A DNA stretch of 64,000 nt from Callorhinus ursinus (lineage: Eukaryota > Chordata > Mammalia > Carnivora > Otariidae): the NCBI RefSeq assembly GCF_003265705.1, contig NW_020312848.1, positions 53,705,020 to 53,769,019 on the forward strand, read 5' to 3'. Under the pieces are notes generated by a model. The model had not been told where the DNA came from. It saw only the letters and a program-made list of their open reading frames with translations, and did no database searches. Shown here piece after piece: positions 34,120 through 45,216 of the stretch. The first letter of the stretch is position 1, and each line of letters opens with the position of its first letter. The translations under genes and the position numbers were made by a program.

Positions 34120-34158
34120 TCTTCTTCTCTCTCTCTCTCTCTTTTTTTTTTTTTTTTG
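34120..34158. repeat. (CT)n/poly-T tract inside L1M
   Basis: CTTCTTCTCTCTCTCTCTCT then a run of about 17 T. It lies within the antisense L1M between the reverse transcriptase and upstream blocks and is a secondary expansion. Confidence 0.88.
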
Positions 34159-34858
34159 TGGTGTCCTTGTCTGGTTTTGGTATCAGAATCAGGGTAATGC
34201 TGGATGCATAAAGTGAGTTTGGAATGATCTCTCCTCTTTAAATTTTTGGAAGAGTTCTAGAAAGATGGATATTAAATCTTCTTTGAATGTTTGGTAGAAT
34301 TCTCCAATGAAACTGTCTGGTTTTGTACTTTTGTTTGTTGGGAGCTTTTTAACTACTGATTCAGTCTCTTTACTAGAAATTGGTCTATTCAGATTTTTTT
34401 ATGATTCAGCCTTGGAAGATTGTGTGTTTCTAGGAATTTGTTTCTTCTAGTTTGTCCAAAGTGTTGTTATATGATTTCTTGTATTTTTGTGGCACCAGTT
34501 GTAACTTCTCTTTCATTTCCATTTTTATTTATTTGAGCCCTCTCTCTTTTTCTTGCATAATCTACCTAGTCAACTTTGTTTACCTTTTCAAAGAACCAGT
34601 TCTTAGTTTCATTGCTCTTTTCTGCTGTTTGCTTAGTCTTTATTTCATTTATTTCCTTTCTGAGCTTTCTTATTTCCTTCCTTCTACTAACTTTGGGCTT
34701 TGTTTTTTCTTCTTTTTCTAGTTCCTTTATGTATAAAGTTAGATTGTAATTTTTCTTGTTTCTTGAGGTAGTCCTATATTGCTTTGTACTTCCTTCTTAG
34801 ACCTGCTTTTGCTGTATCCCATAGATTTTGGTATGTTGTATTTCTGTTTTCATTTTTT

Positions 34859-35050
34859 TAAAAGATTTTATTTATTTATTTGACAGAGAGAGACACAGTG
34901 AGAGAGGGAACACAAGCAGGAGGGAGTGGGAGAGGGAGAAGCAGGCTTCCTGCAGAGCAGGGAGCCCGATGTGGGGCTCGATCCTAGGACCCTGGGATCA
35001 TGACCTGAGCCGAAGGCAGATGCTTAATGACTGAGCCACCCAGGCACCCC
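34859..35050 (-). mobile_element. CAN-SINE (SINEC), antisense, inside L1M
   Basis: AAAAGATTTTATTTATTTAT, GACAGAGAGAGACACAGTGA, GAGAGGGAGAAGCAGGCTTC, GGGCTCGATCCTAGGACCCT, ending GAGCCACCCAGGCACCCC. The exact 14-bp target duplication TGTTTTCATTTTTT (34845-34858 and 35051-35064) is L1M sequence, so the SINE is younger than the L1M. Confidence 0.97.
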
Positions 35051-36134
35051 TGTTTTCATTTTTTGCTAGGTATTTTTTTTAAATTTTTCCTCTAATTTCT
35101 TCAATGACCCATTGGTTGTTCAGTATCATGTTGTTTAATCTCTACACTTCTGTATTTTCTCCAGTTTTCTTACTTGTATTGATTTCTAACTTCATGCCAT
35201 ATGGTGAAAAAAGATGCTTATATGATTCTTCTTGATTTTATTGAGACTTGTTTTGTGGCCTAAGAGGTGATCTATCCTGGAGAACATTCCATGTGTATTT
35301 GAGAAGACTGAATTCTGCTTTTGGATGGACATTCTGTATATATCTAATAAGTCCATCTGGTCTAATGAATTTTGTAATACTGATGTTTCCTTATTTTCTG
35401 CCTGGATGATTATCCAATGATGTAAGTAGGGTGTTAAAGTCCCCTACTATTATTGTATTGCTATCAGTTTTTCCCTTTATGCCCGTTAATATTTGCTCTA
35501 TATATTTTGGTGCTTCTATGTGGGTGCATAAATATTTATAAATGTTATATCTTCTTGTTGGATTGATCCTTTTATCATTATGTAATACACTTCATTGTCT
35601 TTTATTATAGTCTTTTTTTAAGTCTCTTGTTTTCTGATATCAGTATAACTATGCCAGCTTTCTTTTCATTTTCATTTGCATGGAATAGTTTTCTCCATTT
35701 CTTCACTTTCAGTTTGTATGTGTTCTTACTTCTGAAGTGAATCTCTTGTACACAGCCTAGAGATGGGCCTTTTTTTTTTTAATGCCATCAGCCACCCTGT
35801 GTATTTTGTTTAGAGAATTTAGCTCATTTACATTTAAAATAATTATTGGCCTGGCCTGTGTGTACTTATTGCCATTTTGTTGTTTTCTGTTTTTGAAGTT
35901 TTTCTATGTTCATTTCTTCTTCTCTTTCTTCCCTTGTGGTGTGATGGATTTCTTCAGCATTATGTTTAGATCTTCTTCTCATTTTCTTTTGTGTTCTACT
36001 ATAACTTTTTACTTTACGTTTACTGTAAGATTCATATATAACTTCCTATGTATATAATGGTAGTTTTAAGTTGATAGGAACTTAAATTTGAACACATTCA
36101 AAACCTCCAGTTTTACACTCTCTTCCCCACTTCT

Positions 36135-36325
36135 TTTTTTTTTAAAAGATTTTATTTATTTGAGAGAGAATGAGAGACAGAGAGCACGAGAGGGAAGAGG
36201 GTCAGAGGGAGAAGCAGACCCCCCACTGAGCAGGGAGCCTGATGTGGGACTCGATCCTGGGACTCCAGGATCATGACCTGAGCCGAAGGCAGTCACTTAA
36301 CCAACTGAGTCACCGAGGCGCCCTC
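36135..36325 (-). mobile_element. CAN-SINE (SINEC), antisense, inside L1M 5' part
   Basis: Run of T, AAAAGATTTTATTTATTTGA, GAGAGCACGAGAGGGAAGAG, CCACTGAGCAGGGAGCCTGA, TCGATCCTGGGACTCCAGGA, ending GAGTCACCGAGGCGCCC. The target duplication contains CCCCACTTCT (36125-36134 and 36330-36339). Its neighbour within the same L1M is also antisense. Confidence 0.95.
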
Positions 36326-36713
36326 TCTGCCCCACTTCTATATTTTTGATGTTGCATTTGGCATTGTTTTAGTTTATGCATTTCTTAACTAATTATTTTC
36401 ATCTTAGTTATTTTTACTACTTTTGTTGTTTAGTCCTCATAGTTCCTTTATAAGTAATTGATCCAATGTCTTTACTATGTATTTATATTTCCAGTAGAAT
36501 TTTTATGTTCATATCTTTTCTTGTTATTAATTAGTACCATTTATTTTCAACTGAAATAAGTTGCTTTAACTCTTCTTGTAAGGCCAGTTTAGTGGTGATG
36601 AACTCCCTTAGTTTTTGCTTACCTGGAAAACTCTTAATCTCCCCTTCAATTCTGAGTGATAACTTTCCATGGTAGAAAATTCTTGGATTTTTTCTTTTTA
36701 TTTTGTGAAACAA

Positions 36714-36820
36714 TGGATATTAGCTAAACCTATTGTGGTAATCATTTTTGCAAAATATATAAATCAAACCATCGTGCTATATGTCTTAAACTTATACAGT
36801 AATATATTTCTCAATAAAAC
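36714..36820 (+). mobile_element. Old L1 3' end fragment, sense
   Basis: TGGATATTAGCTAAACCTAT, TGTGGTAATCATTTTTGCAA, TATATGTCTTAAACTTATAC and TTTCTCAATAAAAC follow the remembered L1M 3'-end order 'ggatattaactagacttattgtggtgatcattt ... acaatgttatatgtcaattatatctcaataaaa'. It abuts the 5' end of the antisense L1M, so two L1 fragments lie back to back. Confidence 0.75.
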
Positions 36821-37162
36821 AGGTGGGGAAAGGAAATAATTGTCATAAGTTGTAAAGGAAAAGACTAGATATCCAAAATCTCAACATGGTTATGTTTATT
36901 GTGTAGACCTGGGACATCTTCCTTTTTACTCTTTCTTTTATGTCTCAGTGACAAATGAAATTATTTTTAAATTGGTATTCAAGGCTTTATCCATGTAAAC
37001 TGTGTACATCTGTGTAATCATGCTGGCATGGTATCATAGAATCAAACAATTTTCATGTTACAGAAAAACTGAGCTACAGAGCAATATTTAATCGAGTGGT
37101 TCTTAAATACAATTTGTGGATAAATGCCAACCATGACAAAGTGGCTTATGACAGACAAAAAC
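36821..37162. other. Non-coding AT-rich DNA
   Basis: No gene or repeat is recognised between the L1 fragment and the next SINE. Confidence 0.6.
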
Positions 37163-37178
37163 AAAAACTCCAAATGGA

Positions 37179-37367
37179 GGGGCGCCTGGGTGGCTCAATT
37201 GGTTAAGCATCTGCCTTCACTCAGGTCATGATCCTGGGGTCCCGGAATCGAGTCCCACATCGGTTACCCTGTTCAGCAGGGAGTCTGCTTCTCCCTCTAA
37301 CCCTCCCCCCTCTTATGCTCTCTTTCTCTCTCAAATAAATAAATAAAATCTTTTTAAAAAATTAAAA
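37179..37367 (+). mobile_element. CAN-SINE (SINEC), sense
   Basis: GGGGCGCCTGGGTGGCTCAA, TTGGTTAAGCATCTGCCTTC, GGGAGTCTGCTTCTCCCTCT, CTTTCTCTCTCAAATAAATA and ATCTTTTTAAAAAATTAAA. The exact 16-bp target duplication AAAAACTCCAAATGGA (37163-37178 and 37368-37383) fixes its limits. Confidence 0.97.
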
Positions 37368-37458
37368 AAAAACTCCAAATGGAATGTTCTTTTGATCATT
37401 ATCTCCCTTACTTGGAAAAATATGAAGTTGGCAGCCCAGCACTCTTCCTAGTTTTATT

Positions 37459-37520
37459 TTGTCTCTCTTCTTTTTTTCTTCTTCTCCTCCTCCTCTTTTT
37501 CCACCTCCTCCTCCTTCTCC
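37459..37520. repeat. Polypyrimidine tract (CTT/CTCC-rich)
   Basis: CTCTTCTTTTTTTCTTCTTC, TCCTCCTCCTCTTTTTCCAC, CTCCTCCTCCTTCTCC. Sixty bases are almost purely C/T on the plus strand. Minus-strand frames through it give arginine/glutamate/glycine runs and are artefacts of composition. Confidence 0.9.
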
Positions 37521-37654
37521 TAGAAATGTATAAGTTGTTGAATTCACTTTGCTGATATTTTTCAGTCAAAGTCAATCTCCTTTTCTTGCAGAAGAAAAAA
37601 GTGGTCCATTGAGATACTAAATTTGTCAGAGTATCCAATTGTAGCTATTGTTTG

Positions 37655-37880
37655 CATGCCTATGATATGTGAGGCACTGGGTGAAGTGCTTTTTATGCAT
37701 TGCTCATTTATGCTTAAAAATACATATATAAGATAATTAGTCTTATCCATTACATTTGAGAAAACTGAAGTTAAGAAAAGTTCAAATGGCCTGCCCAAAA
37801 AAGCGTGAAATATAAGTGGCCGAACTCAAGAGTTCAAGCTCAGACCTGCAGAAGCATGATTTCTTCCCCACCGTTGCCTC
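37655..37880 (-). mobile_element. MIR SINE, antisense
   Basis: GTGAGGCACTGGGTGAAGTG, CTTTTTATGCATTGCTCATT, TTACATTTGAGAAAACTGAA, GGCCTGCCCAAAAAAGCGTG and AACTCAAGAGTTCAAGCTCA follow the full antisense MIR order from the 3' end to the tRNA-related end. Confidence 0.8.
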
Positions 37881-38564
37881 AAAGAGGCTGTATTATCTCC
37901 TCATCCATTGATCTTCCCATTTTCCTCAGTTTCACAATTTTATCTACATTTTCTTATACACAATTCTTTATTTAGGCAACAGTTAAACCAGTAATACAGC
38001 ACTATTTTCATTTGACATTTCACAATCCTCAACAGAATAATTAGTCCAGAAATTATAATTACACATAGTATATAGCCCTTTTGTTTACCAGGAAAATTTC
38101 AATGACAACAAATACTGTTAAAATAACATTTTCAGAGCAAGCAATTTCTAATTTTAAGGTGATAGGTTTTTTAAGATTCATAGGTCACACAAATTTCTAA
38201 TAAAAGTATTAAGACAATCTCCAGAAATTTGTTATAATATTATTTAATTTGTTGACATATTTTAAGGCATAATAAAGTAAAACTTCATTAATTCTCCCTC
38301 AGAGAGAGAGAAGTTCAAAATAATGTGAGATTTAAGGCAATTACCATTTTCTAAGTGTTTATTTGTGTTCCTTAAATGAATTAGGAAAAAACCTTAATGT
38401 TTATTGGATATTCACAATAAGAAAAATGGACAACCAGAGGCTGTGAAGTAAAAGATCATATGATAAGGCTTGTGCTTTGAAGATGCTTATATTTTAATAA
38501 GAGGGGGAAAAACATACATGGTGCCTCTATCAAGTGGAGTTAAGGGATTCTGGTGGCCTTCTCT
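37881..38564. other. Non-coding AT-rich DNA
   Basis: No gene or named repeat is seen. Confidence 0.6.
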
Positions 38565-38745
38565 TTTGGGACTCATTATTTACTATTTTGACTTATAATC
38601 ATTTGTGTACTATGGTTTATCTCCCCTATTACACTGTAACTTCTTGTTTGAAGTGATTGTACCTTATTCTTATTTGTAATTCCTACTAGCGTCTGAGGCA
38701 ATGTATCACACAGTGAATAGCCCGTAAATAGCTTTGGGATGAATA
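38565..38745 (+). mobile_element. LINE L2 3' end, sense
   Basis: CTCCCCTATTACACTGTAAC, TTCTTGTTTGAAGTGATTGT, ACCTTATTCTTATTTGTAAT, GCGTCTGAGGCAATGTATCA, GTGAATAGCCCGTAAATAGC. This is the L2 3' order 'ctccccactagactgtaagctcc ... agggattgtgtcttattcatctttgtat ... agtgcctggcacatag'. Confidence 0.75.
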
Positions 38746-39504
38746 ATATATAAAACACTAAGAATACTAAGATATCTGTATATCTTGTGGTTTTCCTTGT
38801 TTCTTGAGATAGACCTGTATTGCTATGAACTTCCTCTATATCTCTTCTGCCCAAATGCATAGAACTGGCAGCAGGTGCTATAGAAGTTCATGGGGATGGG
38901 GTTGATCAGGAGACTTTCCACAGAACAGGGATTGGTTGAGTGAAAATGTGAAAAAGAAGTATAGAAAAATGGTGGTGTGTGTGTGTTGGGGGGGAGCATT
39001 CCAGGCAGGTGTAAAAGCAGGTAAGATGTTTATAAGTTATATTTTTTATTATATTAAGCAGAAAAGTTATATTTTATATTTCATTGGGCCTGCAGACTTC
39101 TGGGAGGTATGATTTTTATGGAAAAATATTGGTGAAGGTTGAAACTAGCATATAGGTCTTACCTATCAGCTAAATTAGGAAGCCTATATTGTCGGTTTAT
39201 ATATTAATAAACATCAAAGCAATCCTTACCTTATGACGAAAGCTATGTCATTGGTTATTTGGAAGAATATACATTCTTTTTCAGAAATAAGTGTGTTTCT
39301 TTCTCTTCTTTCCCCGCTTTCCTTCCAGAGAGTGTAATTCTGTTTTAGAGTCTGGGCTCTCTAGCTAACCTTCCCTGCCGCAAATCCTCTTTGAGCCACC
39401 TACTGTAGGAACTTGGTTGTTACTGTATAGCCCAGAATATAGGCTCTACTCATGTCACAGAGACACAAATTTCTTTTCAATAAAAATCCAGCTAGTATAG
39501 CAGC
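38746..39504. other. Non-coding DNA
   Basis: No gene is visible. A short G/T run (GTGTGTGTGTTGGGGGGG) is at about 38976-38994. Confidence 0.6.
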
Positions 39505-40025
39505 TATTTTAGTTATATTCTTATATGACAAGGTGCCACAAAACTTTGGGGACTTAAAAAAAAAGCTATTGATCCAAGGTTCTGGAATTTGGGCAAGGCT
39601 CAGTGAAGGAGACTCGTCTCTGCTGCATATCATATCAGCGGAGCTGACTCAAGTGGTTCTTGAACATTCAAGATGTCCTCAGTCATATATCTGTGCCTTT
39701 GTGCTGACTGCAGCTGTAGTCACTGATTCTCCTGCATGTAACCTCACTCTCTTTATGTGGTGTCTCATTTGGTAGTCTAGCATGAGCTTCTTGAAGTGGG
39801 GTCTGGCTTCCAAGAGGGTGCAAACAGAGACTGCAAGGCCTCTTAAGGTCTAGCGTGAAAGTCACAATGTCATTTCTGTAGCATTCTATTGACTAACACT
39901 GGTCACAGCCAAGATTTAAAAGGAGGAAAAATACCTCTGGATGCAAGGGATGGCAAAGTTATAGTGCTAAAGGATTTATAGAATGGGAGGAATTCTTGGA
40001 GCCATTTTTGGAAATAATCTGTCAA
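39505..40025 (-). mobile_element. Ancient LTR-like repeat, antisense (same class as 25697-26270)
   Basis: ATGACAAGGTGCCACAAAAC, TTTGGGGACTTAAAA, GATCCAAGGTTCTGGAATTT, TTGAAGTGGGGTCTGGCTTC, CTGCAAGGCCTCTTAAGGTC, AAGTCACAATGTCATTTCTG, CATTCTATTGACTAACACTG, then GATTTAAAAGGAGGAAAAAT. These follow a known mammal-wide order ('ctgcaaggcctcttaaggcctagg ... cattctattggtcaaagcaagtcac'). I cannot give the family name with confidence. The 107-codon plus frame (39452-39775) overlaps it. Confidence 0.55.
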
Positions 40026-40354
40026 AATGAATCTCCTCTGTGAGGCCTTGAGGGGCCCAGACTGCTTTTTCATCTTGCTCTGCCATCTGTAATGTTGCCC
40101 TCTTCTGTATGATCCAAGATGACTCGCCACTGTATTCCCTTTCCAGCCAAAAGGCAAGGGGAAACACCAAAAGGTAGACACCTTCATCCCTTTAATACTA
40201 CAGCCAGGATTCAGGTCTTTGTCACAAGGCCTACCTAATTAGAAGCCTGAAAGTGAAGTCTTTGTTCTTGGTGGCCATAAGACACCTGAAAATTGAGGAT
40301 TCTACTTCCATGAGAGGAAAGGGGAAGATGGAGGTTGAGGGACAGTTCATAATC

Positions 40355-40495
40355 TCTGTGACAGTTAACACAGCTGCTTTCTGTGTGAAATGGGGGTGAT
40401 CCCTGCACTACTTCATAAGGCTGTTTTGAAGGTTAATGCACAGTATGTGTGAGAACTTAGCACAGTGTCTGGGGATAAACCTTAGTTGTCACTCT
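40355..40495 (+). mobile_element. MIR SINE, sense
   Basis: TGTGTGAAATGGGGGTGATC, CCTGCACTACTTCATAAGGC, TGTTTTGAAGGTTAATGCAC and AGAACTTAGCACAGTGTCTG follow the MIR 3' half ('gtaaaatggggataat ... ctacctcatagggttgttgtgaggatt ... aagcacttagcacagtgcctgg'). Confidence 0.85.
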
Positions 40496-40524
40496 TCTTT
40501 CAGTCACACGTCACAGAACTCCTG

Positions 40525-40920
40525 CCACCTTCCAGGCACTGTTCTGGACTCCAGGAGTAGAGAGGTGCATAAGACATTTTTCCATACCTGGAAGACTAAA
40601 ACTCTCCTGAGAAGGACATACTTAAAAACAAATAAGAGCAAGAGGTGAGTGGTGAGAGAAATGTGGATAAAGGCCTGTGAAGATGGATAGCAGGGGTGCA
40701 GGAAAGTCCGAGATTTCAGAAAGGAGCTAACACTTAAGGTTGACCATGAAAATTGAGTCAGAAATGACATCTCAGAGGCACTGAAGAGTGTGGCATGTTT
40801 AGAAAATGGTCAAGAGGCTGATTATCCCCAACTCACAGAAGCCAGATGGATTGTGAGAGATGAACTTGAAGAGGGAAAGTAGGGTCAAATTGTGAAGGGC
40901 CTTGTGTTTGATACACCCAT
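40525..40920 (-). mobile_element. L2-like ancient repeat, antisense
   Basis: CCAGGCACTGTTCTGGACTC, GTGAGTGGTGAGAGAAATGT, AGTCAGAAATGACATCTCAG, GAGTGTGGCATGTTTAGAAA and TTGTGAAGGGCCTTGTGTTT resemble the antisense mammal-wide L2-like order ('ccaggcactgttctagg ... aggtgacatttgagc ... gtagggccttgta'). Confidence 0.6.
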
Positions 40921-40934
40921 CAGTTTGGGCATAA

Positions 40935-41075
40935 TATAACCTCTCTTAAGTCTCAATTACCTCTGAATATTGAGATAATAATAATACCATAGGATCATGA
41001 TGAGGATTAAGTGATAATATAAAGTGCCCAGTACCAGTCCCAGGTACATATTAAGCCCCCACTAAGCATTAGCTT
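40935..41075 (+). mobile_element. MIR SINE, sense, with adjoining (TAA)n
   Basis: TATAACCTCTCTTAAGTCTC, AATTACCTCTGAATATTGAG, ATAATAATAATACCATAGGA, TCATGATGAGGATTAAGTGA, AAAGTGCCCAGTACCAGTCC, CAGGTACATATTAAGCCCCC: the MIR sense order from core to 3' end. The TAA microsatellite starts about 12 bp beyond the MIR end. Confidence 0.85.
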
Positions 41076-41083
41076 TGGTTAAA

Positions 41084-41086
<3 letters not shown>

Positions 41087-41124
<38 letters not shown>
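41087..41124. repeat. (TAA)n microsatellite
   Basis: Twelve to thirteen uninterrupted TAA units followed by TGGAGGAG. The pure tract makes it a likely length polymorphism. Confidence 0.95.
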
Positions 41125-41125
<1 letters not shown>

Positions 41126-41839
41126 GAGGAGAAGGAACCAAATTTGAGGCATTTCTAAGATAAACTTGGTTAATGTTTAAAAGAGTGATAGATGGTGACA
41201 GTACTTTGGGATTTCTAGTCATTAAGAACATATGAAATTCAAAGTGGATTGGAAAACAAACACTAAATATTACAAATATTTAGTTTGAAATACTTTGAAA
41301 ATATCCAGTGAGCAATAGGTATAATGAGTTGGCTGAAAATCTGTATGGGGTATAGAGGAAAGGTCAGAGTTATTGAAATAAAGAATTGCCAGGTATTGGC
41401 ATCTTCTACTTAGAAGAGGAATAAGTTTGGTTATCCTGGGGAATAAACAGAAAATAGGTCCAAGCAAAATGAGAAAAGGGCGATTGCTTTCTCCAGCTAG
41501 CCTTCAAAAGTTCATTCTAGCTATTGTGACTTGAGGGCATGCTTCAGTGCTGATAGCATGAGAGAAACTAGTTGGCATTAATTCTATTGAAGATACACAG
41601 TCATATCCCCTCCCAGATATGCCAAGGGCATATCTCCACAGTATAGTTGGAATGAGGACATATTCTTTCCCTCTGGCTAGACAGTGGACAGGGAACTCCT
41701 GGAGCTCCAGGGTTCTGGTGAAGGATGAGAGCATCATGGGGTCCCTTGGCTATTGTAATGATCTTCTGGAAGCCTTTATTTTTTTGCATCCTTTTGAAAC
41801 ATTCTCAGGGCAGCCCTACTGATAAGTTTAAAAAACAAA
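41125..41839. other. Non-coding DNA
   Basis: No gene is defensible. Short frames at 41504-41822 on both strands overlap each other and have no domain. No repeat can be named. Confidence 0.55.
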
Positions 41840-42230
41840 AATCTGATTATGACTTATAATCACTTAAAGACTTCCCATTGATCTAGGGCTGAAGAAGAGA
41901 ACCCCTGCCTACTTCACTAACATTTACTCACTTTCTTCCACACATCAACCAGATGGACTTCTCTAATGACTGATTTTGCCAGCCTCCTTTCGCCCAACCC
42001 TTCTTTTGTCTATGATACTCTCTCCCCTCTCCCCCTTTACCTGGGTAACCCCTACAACTCGTCTTTCCCAGTTCAGCTTGAAGCCCTCTTCCTCAAGAAA
42101 GCTTTCCCTGACTTCCCAGACTCAGTTAGGTCCTCTTGGTAGATGCGCCCATAGACTCTTTGTGGTATTCAGTCTAATTATGAGTGAAGTTCTGCTTGTG
42201 CAAGTAATAGTTGGATAACTCTTTTCTTCA
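41840..42230 (+). mobile_element. LINE L2 3' part, sense
   Basis: TCTGATTATGACTTATAATC, AAAGACTTCCCATTGATCTA, TGGACTTCTCTAATGACTGA, TTTACCTGGGTAACCCCTAC, CAGTTCAGCTTGAAGCCCTC, AGAAAGCTTTCCCTGACTTC follow the L2 order 'tctgatcatgtcactc ... cttcaatggctccccattg ... caagactcagctcaagtgtcacctcc ... gaagccttccctga'. The 80-codon frame here is an L2 shadow. Confidence 0.85.
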
Positions 42231-44057
42231 CACCACTAAAATTTTAGTTCCTCAACAGCAGAGAAAAAGTCTGTCTTCTCTACTAATGAGGCCTGAATCA
42301 CTCCTGCCTCCACCTCTAACACAGAACAGACTGAGAAGTAGACACAGGGGTCAGAGGGTCAAAAGTACAGCTTTATTAATGCTAAATCTTGTTTGGAGAT
42401 TTCAGCCTGATCTGTGGTCAAATTAGGCTTCCTACTCCTTCTCTCAGAATTGAACCTATTTACCCAAACGTTAGAAGAAAAAAGGGATAACCACAGGCTT
42501 CTCTGCTCTGTCTTCTGCTACCTACAAGAGTTCCTCCTTTAGAATAGGTGCTTACAAGGCATTGCTTGTTGCCTTTTGATTTTTTTTCTCTTTTAAGCGA
42601 TGTCTTCTTACTTCAGATAAGGCTTTCTAACATCCCTAATCAAGTGCACACTAATTGCTTATGGTTTCTCCTTTATGCTTCTTTCCCTGAACATAACACA
42701 CAGCATAATAAACAGTCCTTTAAGGTTTCTTAAAGGTTTTACTACAAACATCAGAGGGGAAATTATAGGAAGTAAAACAACTTTCTCCCAAACCTCTCTG
42801 CTTGCTGTTGGTAAAGTTTTTAAGCTTTACTTTTTTTCTTACTCTATATTGAAGAGCACAAAACATACGAGTCGTGGGATTTGTTTACCAAATGCAGGAC
42901 ATTCTAGAATTGAGAGGAAGACTAGATACAGGTTACCCTAGGTCACATAGGTCCTAACAGCTACTTCAGGACTGAGGGCTTCCCCTGGACCACTGCAGTT
43001 TTGTGAAAGGAGCCAGGTGACAGGAGGGGCAGAAGCAACTGTCCAGTCTTCCTTCTTCTCTTTCACTTTTGCTGGATGCCTCATCACCTTTGAGGATGCC
43101 GTGCTGACCTAGACTTAGAGTTAATAAATGGGGGGAATCCTGGGAAGGAATGCTAATCCTGGGCAGCAATCACTTGACAGAGGCAAGAGGAAAAAGGAGA
43201 AGAGAATAATCTCCACTAACTGTTTGGTGGGGTCAGGGTCCTCAGGCTATTTCTGAGTATTTGTATACCAGGGCATTTTGTATATCTGGGATACTTCCTA
43301 TTGTTATTATTCAGTAACATTTAAAGTTATTTGTTTTCATATGACAAAAATATAAACTTACTGTTGAAATATTTGAAAAATACAGAGAAGTATGATAATG
43401 AAATATTAATCACACATAATCATATCCCCTATCTCTTCTCCCAAAAGTGCTTTTTGATTGTACATTTAACATGATTAAAATAGATTGTGGACAACTTAAC
43501 CTTATCAGAAAAATTATTCAGAGAAACAATTTTCCCAGTCTTCTGTAGCAAGTACTTATTTTCACAGGTAGTTAATTTTATATGAATTTAACTTCAAAAG
43601 TTAAATGCTATATAAACATAGATGAGAACACATAAATATGTTAAGCCTCAGATATCCTTTAAGATAAGAGGTTTCTCCCTAGTTCTGTTTATTCATTCAT
43701 TCAGTTATTCAATCAATCTCTTGCTTATTCATCTTATGAAAAATATACACATGGGCTTTGAAAACACCTACATTTGGGGGGAATAGAGTTATTTCATGTA
43801 AAAAGTATGTTGATCTTCAAGTTTTTCATTAGGGCATTGGACATTTGGTTAAAAAGTATTCTCTCCTCTTGAGGAAATTGTATTCCATTTCCACCCTGAC
43901 ATACCACACAATCCACTGCTGATATCATTTCATTGTAAGCAGGGACTGTGTGGGACATGAGTCAATTCTAAGTTGTTAAGAATTTCCTTCTTTTCCCAGT
44001 GGAATACACATGATTGCTGTTGGAAAATGGTCTGAAATCAGATTTAACCTTTTGTTT

Positions 44058-44088
44058 AAGTTTTTTTTTTTTTGGTTTTTTGTTTTTT
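44058..44088. repeat. T-rich low-complexity run
   Basis: Twelve T, GG, six T, G, six T: TTTTTTGGTTTTTTGTTTTT. No SINE body adjoins it. Confidence 0.85.
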
Positions 44089-45195
44089 GTAATAGGATGG
44101 AGGGGATGTGAGCCAGTAAAAGTGTATTTTTTTTACTATGTGTTGAACAACAAAATTTTGGCTAAGATGTAAGCTTACAAGAAAAGTTAACAAACTCAAT
44201 AGACACACAAAACATTGCCAATGGGTAAACAGAAAAAGGTTATAAACTTTTGTAGAGTTCAAGAAAATACAGTAAAAAAGGTTCTTGTAAATTATTATAA
44301 AATGCAGTATTTCTTAATGATATCCTGGTGTGGTTTCTTAGGTGACAGACAAGGTAAACTAATTAATTGAAATGAATTTGTTGGCATAGTGCTATTGAAA
44401 AAAATTGATATGGGAGGTTTGGAGAAAAAGAGAATGAATTAGAGCACCATGAGAATTTTGATTTTGAATTTCAGAGAGACCTGTCACAATAGAATTGCTT
44501 CCCTCCAACATTCTGTTTCAACTGTATTTTTAAATTTCATCTTAAGTTTTCAGTCATTGAGTTCCCATATTAAATGCTTATATTTTAATATATAACTTGA
44601 CAGGGAAAGGTACAAGATTAATGCCATTGATATACAAAGTGAGTTAAAACAAGGCTTGACAAGAGGTTTAAGTTGGCCAACTGGTTATTCAAATCTCCTA
44701 GGTCATATTTATTTCACCTTAACCTCCGTGAAGAGTTTTCCTTCAATTTTAAAGCAGGTGTCCTTCTCATACTCTTGCCAGAATTGGCAGCTGGGCCTCC
44801 ATTACCCAGTGGTGAATTATAAAATGAGCCTCACCACTGTAACTACACATCACAATCCTGTTATGTCTCTGTAAAAATGGCAGTTTGTGCCATCTGACAG
44901 TTTACTATTTAACCTGACAAAGATTCCGTCTTTCTTCTTGTTGTTGTTGTTTTTTTTCTCCTTAAGAATTTTACATTTTAAAACCATATGCCTTCTTAGG
45001 AGGCAGGGTTACCAAAACTTCTGGGAGCTTAGAATTGAATGACCCTGTTGTTTCCTTGCCACAACGGTGGAGTTTCCTCGTTACAGCTTTCTTGCTGTTT
45101 AAAAAAAAAAAAATGGACTTATTATTACTAACTGTAGTTCTAATAGTCACATTTCAGAATTCATAATATTGTGGGCTCTACAAATTTGGTAAAAG

Positions 45196-45216
45196 ACAAA
45201 ACAAAACAAAACAAAA
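45196..45216. repeat. (AAAAC)n short tandem repeat
   Basis: Four units of ACAAA after GGTAAAAG and before GCAATG. No mobile-element body is attached. Confidence 0.85.

Larger units (their letters stand above)
32455..36713 (-). mobile_element. L1M LINE, antisense, long decayed copy with ORF2 remnants
   Basis: Runs from near the 3' end at the left to 5' sequence at the right. On the minus strand 32599-32877 reads as the ORF2 C-terminal block ([32 protein letters not shown]). About 33285-33345 gives [17 protein letters not shown]. About 33790-34000 is the reverse transcriptase core, including [10 protein letters not shown], with the R(Q)GCPLS motif damaged. About 34560-34640 is the KINE-SWFFE-type block. 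Older 5' sequence follows to 36713 (GKQKLREFITTKLALQ region). Frameshifts, stops and two SINEs break it, so it is dead. Many plus-strand frames here are shadows. Confidence 0.93.

Noticed and set aside
37362..37638. Arginine/glutamate-rich small proteins on the minus strand
   Set aside because: They arise from the polypyrimidine tract 37459-37520 read in different frames.
41087..41124. CRISPR-like or minisatellite array
   Set aside because: It is a plain (TAA)n microsatellite with no spacers.
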